A stretch of 64,000 bases of DNA from Nemorincola caseinilytica (GTDB taxonomy: Bacteria > Bacteroidota > Bacteroidia > Chitinophagales > Chitinophagaceae): NCBI RefSeq assembly GCF_039540515.1, contig NZ_BAABFA010000008.1:62001-126000 (forward strand), in the 5' to 3' direction. The notes beneath the pieces were generated by a model. It worked only from the letters and a program-made list of their open reading frames with translations, did no database searches and was not told the origin of the DNA. The first letter of the stretch is position 1; each line of letters starts with the position of its first letter. Below, piece after piece: positions 1-6,522 of the stretch. A program made the position numbers and the translations under genes.

Positions 1-234
1 CGTTCTAAGTATTTTTATAACATTCCGAATAAACCAAACAGCACTGTATAGCATGTAAATAAAGGAGGTAGCCAATATTGGTAATGTCAATATTAGATAT
101 ATAAAATTGTAGTTATTCTCCTCATTTCGCGTTTCTGAAAAAAGCCAATAAGAAACATAAGCCAATGTGGACGGTAGAAACAATTGCATTGGCGCAATAG
201 CCAAAACTTCAAATAATTTATCGGTTTTGGTCAT
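1..234 (-). CDS. Partial membrane protein, 3' end beyond window
   Basis: An open frame begins with ATG at 234 and runs without a stop off the left edge, giving 78 codons (start MTKTDKLFEVLAIAP). It holds two hydrophobic stretches, roughly residues 12-32 and 46-68, so an integral membrane protein is likely. Its ATG overlaps the TGA of the upstream gene (ATGA at 231-234), a sign of translational coupling, so the two probably work together. No family is recognised and the C-terminus is missing. Confidence 0.6.
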   Translation of the reverse strand, partial: MTKTDKLFEVLAIAPMQLFLPSTLAYVSYWLFSETRNEENNYNFIYLILTLPILATSFIYMLYSAVWFIRNVIKILRT

Positions 235-755
235 GACACAACTGTTTTATACTCTGGAATATGAATATTGTGATGTCCTTTAAATGTTTCATATTTCTCA
301 ATATCATCTTGTGTGACCGGCAGATTATCTACCATGTATTGATATATAAACGCAGCCTCATCAAGCTTCCCTTTTGATATATAACCTTGGGCATAAGCAC
401 GCAACTCCGCCAATTGTGTTTGAGCATCATAAGAATTGTCTATTTTAAATCTTATGAACTTTTTCTTTACCACACCAGATATGAACAATACTATTATTGG
501 GAAACAAAACGCTGCAAATGCACTCCACCCCGCATCTCTATTAAGATTTTGCATTGTGTTGTATACCCATACAGATGAAATTATTCTCACGACAAGTTGT
601 GCCCAAATAAGGTTTGGCGTACTATCTGCTGTAATAAACACAGAATGATTGATAAAGGTCCAAATGACCATAAGAAGGACAGCAACAGTGGCTGCAAAAT
701 ATTGTCTGGGATATCGATCGTCGTAGGTGACCGATGGGATAACTTCTACTTTCAT
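231..755 (-). CDS. Unknown membrane protein
   Basis: A 174-residue protein with an N-terminal membrane region (hydrophobic stretches around residues 20-38, 45-62 and 78-96) and a soluble C-terminal part from about residue 100. The segment near 118-140 (AQGYISKGKLDEAAFIYQ) looks like a single helical-hairpin, TPR-like motif, but that is only a resemblance. It lies in the AT-rich left region, first in a two-gene unit with the truncated membrane gene at 1-234. Upstream is the long structured non-coding stretch 785-928, which would be in its mRNA leader if it is transcribed from the candidate promoter near 1000. Function unknown. Confidence 0.65.
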   Translation of the reverse strand: MKVEVIPSVTYDDRYPRQYFAATVAVLLMVIWTFINHSVFITADSTPNLIWAQLVVRIISSVWVYNTMQNLNRDAGWSAFAAFCFPIIVLFISGVVKKKFIRFKIDNSYDAQTQLAELRAYAQGYISKGKLDEAAFIYQYMVDNLPVTQDDIEKYETFKGHHNIHIPEYKTVVS

Positions 756-784
756 TGTCGTATGTTTTAGGTTATAAAAAAGAA

Positions 785-928
785 GGCGTAACGTGTATTT
801 CCTTTTTGCAACCTAAGGCCTACGACAGCCCACTAATACAAAAAGATACAGTTACGCCAGGCGATGGCACACCGTAAATAATCTCTTGTATTAGTAGTTG
901 CTTCTTTGAGGTCGTAGTTCTAGGTTGC
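785..928. repeat. Overlapping inverted repeats, possible structured leader
   Basis: Three arm pairs nest into one long imperfect hairpin: 808-815 with 921-928 (GCAACCTA), 820-826 with 911-917 (CTACGAC) and 832-841 with 886-895 (ACTAATACAA). A fourth perfect 8-bp pair, 785-792 with 851-858 (GGCGTAAC), cannot form at the same time because it crosses the nest. The stretch sits between the minus-strand gene starting at 755 and the plus-strand gene at 1060. It contains no credible reading frame. Confidence 0.5.
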
Positions 929-996
929 AGTTTACTATCCAGCAGTGTCAATTTATATTCTAACCCCTACATAGGCTTCATTTATTGTTTGAAAAG

Positions 997-1004
997 CAAA
1001 TTTA
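997..1004 (-). promoter_or_regulatory. Candidate -7 box TAAATTTG
   Basis: On the minus strand TAAATTTG matches the Bacteroidota TAnnTTTG -7 box. It would start a leader of about 240 bases that includes the inverted repeats at 785-928 before the gene at 755. No convincing TTG at the right distance upstream, so this is tentative. Confidence 0.3.
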
Positions 1005-1059
1005 CAACTCCTACTCGCAAATAAATAAGGTTTTATATTTTGTGGACATATCACAGGCA

Positions 1060-1957
1060 ATGTCGTCAAAGAATCTTAAGACAAAACTGCAAGCAATATT
1101 CTTCGGGAAAATACCCCCTGTATTTCAATTAGACAGGGGGTATTGCTCTTAAGAAAGCTCTCAAAAAACAAGGAGTATCTAGCGACAAACTCACAATAGA
1201 TGACCTGTCAAAGATTAATTTTGCCACGCTCATTTCTGACCTTAACACTGCACATATTTCCAAGAAAACAAATACCATAAGTAAAAGCCAAGAAGAACTA
1301 GAGCAAGATGTCGAAATAGCAAAAATGGACATTGGAACAGCCGCTAGATATGAACTTATGGAGCTATCCCAAGATCAATCAATACACCCATTGGATAAAT
1401 ATGTCTATTGTCATTTTTGGAGAAGGTACTATGAAAATTGGGGCTATATCTATCAAGTGGACATCATACAACACCAAGCACAATTCATTGAACAATTAAA
1501 GCAATTTGAAACTTACTATTTCAGCACGTCAATGGCTGAATTTTCTGACACTCAGACCCCATCCAAAGAACCTCCTGTTTTATCTGATATATGGAATCGT
1601 GGAGAGCGTGTTCTTGAAGTAATATCCAATGAACTATATGATGCGGGATATATAGAAGATCCAATGGATTTCAAGATGGCATTCTACACAAACACCAATA
1701 GCAAATGTAATTGGATAGGCACAAACACCTCACTTCTTTACCTACTTACCATCGCGTTACATAGGCATATAAAAAACGTTCCCAAAACAGTAAGAGACTT
1801 GTCTGCGTCTCGCTTCCTTATAAATGGGAAAGAGAAGTCCCAAGAAATCACTAGAACAATATCGGCCAAGGTTAAGCCTCACCTTGTAAAAGACAAAACA
1901 GAACTTAATGCCGATTATAGAAAGATTTTTCTAATCCTCGAAAAGTCTTTACAGTAA
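1060..1957 (+). pseudogene. Unknown gene with a +1 shift in a G5 run
   Basis: Reading from ATG at 1060 gives 30 codons (MSSKNLKTKLQAIFFGKI...) ending at TAA 1150. The next frame is open from 1133 to 1957 and its first part (IALKKALKKQGVSSDK) continues the same kind of protein with no ATG until 1325. Removing one G from the run at 1136-1140 joins both into a single 298-residue protein. The shorter 210-residue frame from ATG 1325 could still be made alone. The C-terminal half has a WIGTNTSLLYLL segment that recalls, weakly, the WxGS...L pattern of Bacteroides RteC-type regulators; this is not a family call. The gene is AT-rich and lies in the accessory region. It is either broken, miscalled in a homopolymer, or read by frameshifting. 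Confidence 0.5.
1112..1142. repeat. Perfect 10-bp hairpin over the frameshift site
   Basis: TACCCCCTGT at 1112-1121 pairs perfectly with ACAGGGGGTA at 1133-1142 across an 11-base loop. The G5 run that shifts the frame is in the 3' arm. Read on the minus strand the hairpin is followed by TTTTCCC, so weak terminator activity in that direction is possible. Confidence 0.6.
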
Positions 1958-2030
1958 AGAAATGTAACTGTTTTTGTAACTATCGTAACCCTTCCGTAAC
2001 CATTTTTTGAAACCAAATTGTCGGCACAAT

Positions 2031-2051
2031 AAATGTCCCGGTAGGACATTT
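2031..2051. repeat. 8-bp hairpin after the frameshifted gene
   Basis: AAATGTCC (2031-2038) pairs with GGACATTT (2044-2051) over a 5-base loop. There is no T-run after it on the plus strand, so it may be an RNA-stabilising or weak termination hairpin for the gene ending at 1957. Confidence 0.35.
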
Positions 2052-2060
2052 GTGTAAATG

Positions 2061-2084
2061 AAAAAACCCACCTGGCAGGGTGGG
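2061..2084 (-). terminator. Hairpin with T6 on the minus strand
   Basis: CCCACC at 2067-2072 pairs with GGTGGG at 2079-2084 and the minus-strand copy is followed by six T (A6 at 2061-2066 on the plus strand). This is a good intrinsic terminator, but no minus-strand gene is visible just to its right; it could stop antisense transcription coming from the transposase region. Confidence 0.45.
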
Positions 2085-2101
2085 CAATTCGTTTAAAAGT
2101 T

Positions 2102-2170
2102 GGGCCGTTCAGGTTTGATTATTGTTGGCTACCCACCCACGATAAATCGGTTCGACTCCGATGCGGTCCT
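2102..2170 (+). tRNA. tRNA-like sequence, degenerate, loop reads ACC
   Basis: The ends pair as a full 7-bp acceptor stem (2102-2108 with 2163-2169, with two G-U pairs). A 5-bp T stem carries a TTCGACT loop. A candidate anticodon arm GTTGG-CTACCCA-CCCAC has one mismatch, placing ACC (Gly-type) in the anticodon. The D arm is short and poorly paired and the total is only 69 bases; CCA is not encoded. It is probably a decayed or unusual element-borne tRNA. Confidence 0.4.
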
Positions 2171-2176
2171 CTTAAT

Positions 2177-2249
2177 GCGCTTGTAGTTCAAGTGGACAGA
2201 ACAGTCACCTACTAAGTATCAAATTTCGGTTCGACTCCGAACGGGCGCA
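2177..2249 (+). tRNA. tRNA-like sequence, Arg-type body, loop reads ACT
   Basis: This is 73 bases, the usual tRNA length. It has a 7-bp acceptor stem (2177-2183 with 2242-2248, two G-U pairs), a 4-bp D stem GTTC/GAAC with GG in the loop, and a 5-bp T stem with loop TTCGACT. The anticodon loop reads CTACTAA, so the anticodon would be ACT; the anticodon stem has two adjacent mismatches. The body resembles tRNA-Arg, whose UCU and CCU forms have loops CTTCTAA and CTCCTAA, so position 34 seems changed. It starts 6 bases after the previous tRNA-like sequence. Confidence 0.45.
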
Positions 2250-2342
2250 CTATGCTGTAAAGATAGCACACTGGAATAAAATAGACAAAAATTTTGTGGA
2301 TAACCCAATAAAATAATTAGCACGAGTTGCACGCAAAATTTG

Positions 2343-2350
2343 TATCTTTG
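2343..2350 (+). promoter_or_regulatory. -7 box TATCTTTG for the transposase
   Basis: TATCTTTG matches TAnnTTTG and lies 23 bases before the transposase ATG at 2374. The spacing to a TTG at 2327-2329 is shorter than usual. Confidence 0.5.
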
Positions 2351-2373
2351 CTGTAGCAAAACACACCTACGTT

Positions 2374-3372
2374 ATGCAGTTCAAATTCAAGACAATTCAA
2401 GAGTTCAACGACTTCTTCAAGGATGAAAGGACATGCTATGAATTTATGGAACAGCAGCGCTGGGGCAATGTGGCCGTTTGCCCACACTGCGGCACTGCTA
2501 AGGCTCCATACAAAGTGAAGCCTCGTGGCATGTTTAAGGATATTCCGTCGTATCGTTGCTCTGAAAGAACTTGTGACCTGCCATTCACAGTGAGGACTGG
2601 AAGTATATTTGAAGGAAGCAAAGTAGAGTTACGCAAATGGCTACAGGCTTGTTATGAGATAATGACCAGCAAGAAGGGCATTAGTTCTCATGAACTGGCA
2701 ATCAGGATAGGGGTCAGCCAAAAGACAGGATGGCTGATGAACCACAAGATCCGCACTCTACTTCAAGAAACTGCTCCACAGTTGTTGGGCGGAAATGGTA
2801 GTCCTGTCCAGGCAGACGAGACATATGTGGGAGGCAAGAACAAGAACCGCCACAAGGATAAGAAAGTCGAAGGTTCACAAGGCCGCAGCGCGGCAGATAA
2901 AACGCCAGTTGTTGGACTGATCGAGAAGGGTGGTAAGGTTATGACATTCGTTACAGAGAATACGAATGCCGACACCCTGAATACTATCATCAACGACAAT
3001 GTAGCAGAAGGAGCCACGATAGTAACAGATGCGTATCGTTCATACTCGACCATCGGTAACGCCTACGAGCACATCACCGTAAAACATGAAGAAGGGGGCT
3101 ACATAACCGAGCGCAACGGCAATAAGTTCCACACCCAGAATATTGAGAACTTTTGGAGCCAGCTAAAAAGGGGGTATGTGGGTATTTACCACTACATGAG
3201 CCCACAGCACCTCCACAGGTACTGCAACGAATTCGCTACACGCTACAACCTACGCGAACAAAACAACCTTGATCGTGTATTGTTCGTAATCAACAACACG
3301 AATACAGAGCGCATTACTTACCGCACTCTAACACCGAACATTCCTAAATTCCTGAAAAGGCCCAAGGAATAA
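2374..3372 (+). CDS. IS1595-family (ISXO2-like) transposase
   Basis: This 332-residue protein has an N-terminal zinc ribbon (CPHC near residue 36 and a second pair, CSERTC, near 62) followed by an HTH-like region (SSHELAIRIGVSQKTGWLMNHKIR) and an ISXO2-type DDE/N domain. The domain shows DETYVGG near residue 148, TDAYRSY near 218 and HTQNIENFWSQLKRG near 253, the expected acidic/Asn and Glu/Lys positions. Length fits the family. The frame is intact, so it could be active. I could not find terminal inverted repeats or a target duplication around it, so the ends of the insertion sequence are not set; it may be a remnant or domesticated copy. It lies in the AT-rich accessory region beside tRNA-like sequences. 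Confidence 0.9.
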   Translation: MQFKFKTIQEFNDFFKDERTCYEFMEQQRWGNVAVCPHCGTAKAPYKVKPRGMFKDIPSYRCSERTCDLPFTVRTGSIFEGSKVELRKWLQACYEIMTSKKGISSHELAIRIGVSQKTGWLMNHKIRTLLQETAPQLLGGNGSPVQADETYVGGKNKNRHKDKKVEGSQGRSAADKTPVVGLIEKGGKVMTFVTENTNADTLNTIINDNVAEGATIVTDAYRSYSTIGNAYEHITVKHEEGGYITERNGNKFHTQNIENFWSQLKRGYVGIYHYMSPQHLHRYCNEFATRYNLREQNNLDRVLFVINNTNTERITYRTLTPNIPKFLKRPKE

Positions 3373-3398
3373 ATTGGTATTTTGGGCGAAACACACAC

Positions 3399-3776
3399 AT
3401 GCAATTCCACACTACCACTAGACAAATGGCCTTGAAATATCAGGCTGACCATATGTATCTTATAGATAAGGCGTATTTCATCAACCCCAAAGATGAAAGA
3501 AGATATCTTATCAGAGCCATAATAATATTGCCATCCGACAGGGAACTATTTGAAAGTATGGCAGACTTGATAGTGCAATATTATCTAGGCCACGCTCAAA
3601 TAGGACAACTCCGAGCCATGTCGGAATCTTACAATAAAGACGAGTTTACTGTTGTTTTGTTTGGGCGAACAGATTCATTATCGGATCCAGTGGTTGCGTA
3701 TGCGGCATTGAGCCAATTGGTAACAGATACTGGCGAATTAACGGTTGGTTTTCCTTTCCCACTATCGGAACGCTAG
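3399..3776 (+). CDS. Unknown small protein
   Basis: A 125-residue soluble protein with no signal peptide or membrane segment. It follows the transposase by 26 bases on the same strand. Bases before its ATG (GAAACACACAC then ATGCAATTC) resemble those before the transposase start (AAAACACACC... ATGCAGTTC), so both proteins begin MQF. A start at the internal Met (MALKYQ) is also possible. AT-rich, accessory; no family recognised. Confidence 0.55.
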   Translation: MQFHTTTRQMALKYQADHMYLIDKAYFINPKDERRYLIRAIIILPSDRELFESMADLIVQYYLGHAQIGQLRAMSESYNKDEFTVVLFGRTDSLSDPVVAYAALSQLVTDTGELTVGFPFPLSER

Positions 3777-3942
3777 GTCTTATCTTGGTTGTTATTTTCT
3801 TTTTCATAGTAGACGCTATGTTGTTAACTTTAAATGAAATATCTATACGTTTGCGTGTAAGTGGGTATTGTTACCAAAATTTATCTAAATAAAAGCAAGC
3901 TAGGTAGAGAATTAAATTAACCTGTAGTGATCTCTTGTGCGT

Positions 3943-3970
3943 TCTTGTCCCTCTCCAGACCTTATTTTTG
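3943..3970 (+). promoter_or_regulatory. Promoter of the sigma factor gene
   Basis: TATTTTTG at 3963-3970 is a perfect -7 box, with TTG at 3944-3946 upstream (16-base gap, slightly short). It gives a leader of about 80 bases to the GTG at 4053. The leader holds ATGTAGGGGTTA at 4015-4026, also found in the leader region of the minus-strand gene at 755. Confidence 0.45.
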
Positions 3971-4052
3971 CAATAGCAGTGTCATTAACATGCTCTTATA
4001 ACAAAAAAGTAACGATGTAGGGGTTACTTTTTCCATAAAACGGTATCAACTA

Positions 4053-4628
4053 GTGCAAAGCCTGACGACCACGGAACAAGATCTTCTAGCTGCGCTTGCC
4101 AGCGGGCAGCGTGCGGCCACGGAACAGATATATCGCCAGAACTATCACATCATAAGCGGATGGCTGATAAAGAATGGCGGTTCGGCAACGGATGCCGCCG
4201 ACCTGTTCCAGGAGGCGATGGTGGTGTTGTTCGGCAAGGCGCAGGAAGAGGAGTTCAGGCTGACGTGCAGTATAGGCACCTACCTGTTCGCCATAAGCAA
4301 GCACCTGTGGTACAAAAAACTACAGAAGCAGAGCCGAAACCCGGTAGCCCTGTACGACAATACAGGTGCGGAAGACGAGGAAGAGACAGGAATAGCATAC
4401 GAGGACGATATAAACGTACACCATGAAAGAGAGGCCCACTACGAACAGCTGGATAATGCGCTGGACCAACTGGGCGAACCCTGCAGATCGATACTGAAGG
4501 CTTACTACCATCACGACAAGAGCATGCAGGAAATAGCGGCCGACTTTGGGTATACCAACCCCGACAACGCCAAAACACAGAAATACAAGTGCCTGGCACG
4601 GCTGCGCAAACTGTTCTACAGTATGTGA
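4053..4628 (+). CDS. ECF-type RNA polymerase sigma factor
   Basis: A 191-residue sigma-70 family protein. Region 2 covers roughly residues 20-95 (ATEQIYRQNYHII; DAADLFQEAMVVLF is the typical region 2 helix), and region 4 covers about 130-185 (LGEPCRSILKAYYHHDKSMQEIAADFGY). It directs RNA polymerase to a specific promoter set. Start is GTG; no ATG lies upstream in frame before a stop at 3999. It is followed after 47 bases by a membrane protein whose N-terminus looks like the anti-sigma partner, so the two form a sigma/anti-sigma pair. In this phylum such sigma factors usually drive their own operon. Confidence 0.9.
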   Translation: MQSLTTTEQDLLAALASGQRAATEQIYRQNYHIISGWLIKNGGSATDAADLFQEAMVVLFGKAQEEEFRLTCSIGTYLFAISKHLWYKKLQKQSRNPVALYDNTGAEDEEETGIAYEDDINVHHEREAHYEQLDNALDQLGEPCRSILKAYYHHDKSMQEIAADFGYTNPDNAKTQKYKCLARLRKLFYSM

Positions 4629-4675
4629 GGCGGCAAGGAAATGATAAATGTTTCGATAAAGATCTGTAAGAGAAA

Positions 4676-5794
4676 ATGTCTGTCAATAGAACCAATATTT
4701 GGGAGCTCGCGGAAGCCTATCTCGCCGGCACCCTGCCACAGGACGAGTTCGTAGCGCTGAAGCTCAGGCTGAGTACTGATGCCGCATTCGCTACAGAATT
4801 CTACGAGGCTACCGACCTTATCCGCTCTGCTACCGATAGCGGCAAGCACAAGCGCTTCCGCGCCATGCTGCGCGATGTACACCAGCAGCAGACCGCCGTA
4901 CAGAAAGAAAAAAAGGCAAAGCTGGTGCTCTTCTCTCCGCAAATGTGGCGCACGGCAGGTGTGGCCGCCAGTGTGGCCTTCCTGGCCTCTACCATTACCT
5001 TCTGGAGCCTGAAACCATCGCTGAACAAAACAGAATCGAAGTACAATACCATAAGCCGCGAGGTGACCGGCCTGAAAATAGAGCAGGCAAAGCAGAACGA
5101 GAAACAAAAGAAGCTGGAACAGGACCTGGTGGACAAGACCCGCAAGGTGACCCCGCCACCATCTGATATAAAGACCACCGGTACGGGCTTCGCGCTGAGC
5201 AACAATGGCTACTTTGTGACCGCCTACCATGTGATACATGACGAGAACGGCTATGGCGACTCGGTATACATACAGGCCCATGACGGCCAGTACTACAAAG
5301 CATCGCTGGTGACATTCGATGCCAATGCCGATGTGGCCATCATGAAGGTGGACAAGGCAGGCTTCCGCTTTGGAAAGGGAGAACTGCCATATACCTTCAC
5401 ACAGTCGAAATCGGTGCTGGGTACGCATATCTTCACCGTGGGCTATCCTACCGACGACATAGCATATAGCGAGGGTTACATAAGCAGCCGCAATGGCTAT
5501 GAAGGCAACAAGATGCAGTATACACTGGAGCTGCCCGTAGGCCATGGCCAGAGCGGATCGCCGCTGGTAGATGGAAAGGGCAACGTACTGGGCCTGCTGA
5601 CGGCCGTAGGGTCGCACTCGGAAGAGAAGACCTATGCAGTAAGCACCAAAGCCATTACCGCCCTGCTGCACAAGCTGCCCGATGAGAAGAACATAAAACT
5701 GCCCAAGCATGCACGCATAGCGCACATGGGCCGCGAACAGCAGATAGAGAAAATGGAAGAATATACCTTCTCTGTAAAGGTGTACAAGAAGTAA
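4676..5794 (+). CDS. Anti-sigma-like N-terminus fused to trypsin-like protease
   Basis: A 372-residue protein in three parts. Residues 1-60 (IWELAEAYLAGTLPQDEF) resemble the N-terminal cytoplasmic part of Bacteroidota anti-sigma factors. One membrane helix lies at about 93-113. A coiled-coil-like linker (115-155) leads to a chymotrypsin-fold serine protease domain from about 165. The triad is visible: His185 (VTAYHVIHD), Asp219 (NADVAIM) and Ser293 (GHGQSGSPL). The topology places the protease in the periplasm and the sigma-binding part in the cytoplasm. Inference: it holds the sigma factor inactive and senses or cleaves envelope substrates. An ordinary anti-sigma factor lacks its own protease, so the fusion is unusual. 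Confidence 0.8.
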   Translation: MSVNRTNIWELAEAYLAGTLPQDEFVALKLRLSTDAAFATEFYEATDLIRSATDSGKHKRFRAMLRDVHQQQTAVQKEKKAKLVLFSPQMWRTAGVAASVAFLASTITFWSLKPSLNKTESKYNTISREVTGLKIEQAKQNEKQKKLEQDLVDKTRKVTPPPSDIKTTGTGFALSNNGYFVTAYHVIHDENGYGDSVYIQAHDGQYYKASLVTFDANADVAIMKVDKAGFRFGKGELPYTFTQSKSVLGTHIFTVGYPTDDIAYSEGYISSRNGYEGNKMQYTLELPVGHGQSGSPLVDGKGNVLGLLTAVGSHSEEKTYAVSTKAITALLHKLPDEKNIKLPKHARIAHMGREQQIEKMEEYTFSVKVYKK

Positions 5795-5811
5795 GACCGA
5801 TATTCAACTAA

Positions 5812-5852
5812 AATAACAATGCCGGGCATGGGTAATGCCCGGCATTGTTATT
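5812..5852. terminator. Bidirectional terminator, 18-bp stem
   Basis: AATAACAATGCCGGGCAT (5812-5829) pairs perfectly with 5835-5852 around a 5-base loop. It separates the convergent protease and vapC genes and can serve both. Confidence 0.85.
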
Positions 5853-5860
5853 AGGTCTGG

Positions 5861-6250
5861 TCATTTCAGTATACTTATACCATCTATTTCCTGAAAATGC
5901 TTATCTGTAGTATATAAAGGCATATTGTACTGCTGAGATATAGCTGCGATCCATATATCGTTCTCTGGTATCGGTCGGCCTTTCTTGACCAAGGTAGCCT
6001 TCACAGCGCCATATATCTCAGCGGTCGTTCTATCTGGCACTACCGACCTACAATTCAACATGAAAGAGCGTATCAAAGATATGTGCTTTGCAGGGTCGGC
6101 TGACCTGTATGCACCATAGAACAATTCTCCTTCTACTATAGTAGGGACATATATCTCGGCGATCGACTCTAAACGGTCTACCACATTATTATTCTTCTTA
6201 AAAGCATGAATGATAATACTGGTATCTAGAAGGCATCTATTTCCAATCAT
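5861..6250 (-). CDS. vapC: PIN-domain toxin, VapC type
   Basis: A 129-residue PIN-domain ribonuclease. The acidic residues of the active site are visible: Asp9 (LLDTSIII), Glu41 region (IVEGELFYG), and Asp near 98 (ENDIWIAAIS) with Asp near 116 (YTTDKHF). VapC toxins cut tRNA or rRNA when freed from the antitoxin. Its start overlaps the end of the upstream antitoxin by 14 bases, so the two are translated together. Length is normal and all key residues are present, so it should be functional. Confidence 0.88.
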   Translation of the reverse strand: MIGNRCLLDTSIIIHAFKKNNNVVDRLESIAEIYVPTIVEGELFYGAYRSADPAKHISLIRSFMLNCRSVVPDRTTAEIYGAVKATLVKKGRPIPENDIWIAAISQQYNMPLYTTDKHFQEIDGISILK

Positions 6251-6464
6251 CGGGATGTATTTGTTCGCAACCTTCTTCTATATTTTTCATCATTTCTCTT
6301 GCCTCCACATCATTCAATGTTCCGGCAAGTTCGCTGAAACTTTTTTTGCCGGGCATGGGAAAGGCATTACGAGAAATGACCGTTTCTACCTCATCGAGAA
6401 CAGCTTCATTATCGATCTTTAGTATCTCTTCTATCAGATGCAGTTTTTTGGTCTCGCTGATCAT
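6237..6464 (-). CDS. vapB: Antitoxin paired with VapC
   Basis: A 75-residue acidic protein directly upstream of and overlapping the VapC gene. The N-terminus (KLHLIEEILKIDNEAVLDEVE) is of the kind seen in Bacteroidota antitoxins of PIN and RelE toxins, and the C-terminus (MKNIEEGCEQIHPDDW) would wrap the toxin. Assignment rests mainly on context. A palindrome at 6482-6499 overlaps the -7 box upstream, which fits autoregulation by the VapBC complex. Confidence 0.75.
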   Translation of the reverse strand: MISETKKLHLIEEILKIDNEAVLDEVETVISRNAFPMPGKKSFSELAGTLNDVEAREMMKNIEEGCEQIHPDDWK

Positions 6465-6481
6465 TGCATATAAGTTGATCT

Positions 6482-6499
6482 GTATCTATACAAAGATAC
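6482..6499 (-). promoter_or_regulatory. Promoter with overlapping palindromic operator of vapBC
   Basis: GTATCT (6482-6487) and AGATAC (6494-6499) form a perfect inverted repeat with a 6-base spacer. On the minus strand it overlaps TATCTTTG, a perfect TAnnTTTG -7 box (6498 to 6491). Bound VapBC would block RNA polymerase. Confidence 0.6.
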
Positions 6500-6522
6500 T
6501 AATATTATACCTGCCATTGCGA

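Noticed and set aside
387..648. Two plus-strand frames of 63 and 70 codons
   Set aside because: Antisense to the membrane protein gene at 231-755, which has clear membrane helices and is coupled to its neighbour.
785..858. Integron attC site
   Set aside because: The inverted ends GGCGTAAC/GTTACGCC resemble attC but do not match RYYYAAC and GTTRRRY, and no integrase or cassette array is present.
1129..1332. Minus-strand 67-codon frame
   Set aside because: Ser/Leu-rich shadow of the frameshifted plus-strand gene.
4616..5725. Long open frame antisense to the anti-sigma/protease gene
   Set aside because: The sense strand has a full protease with catalytic triad; the antisense frame is open only because of the codon bias and encodes no recognisable domain.
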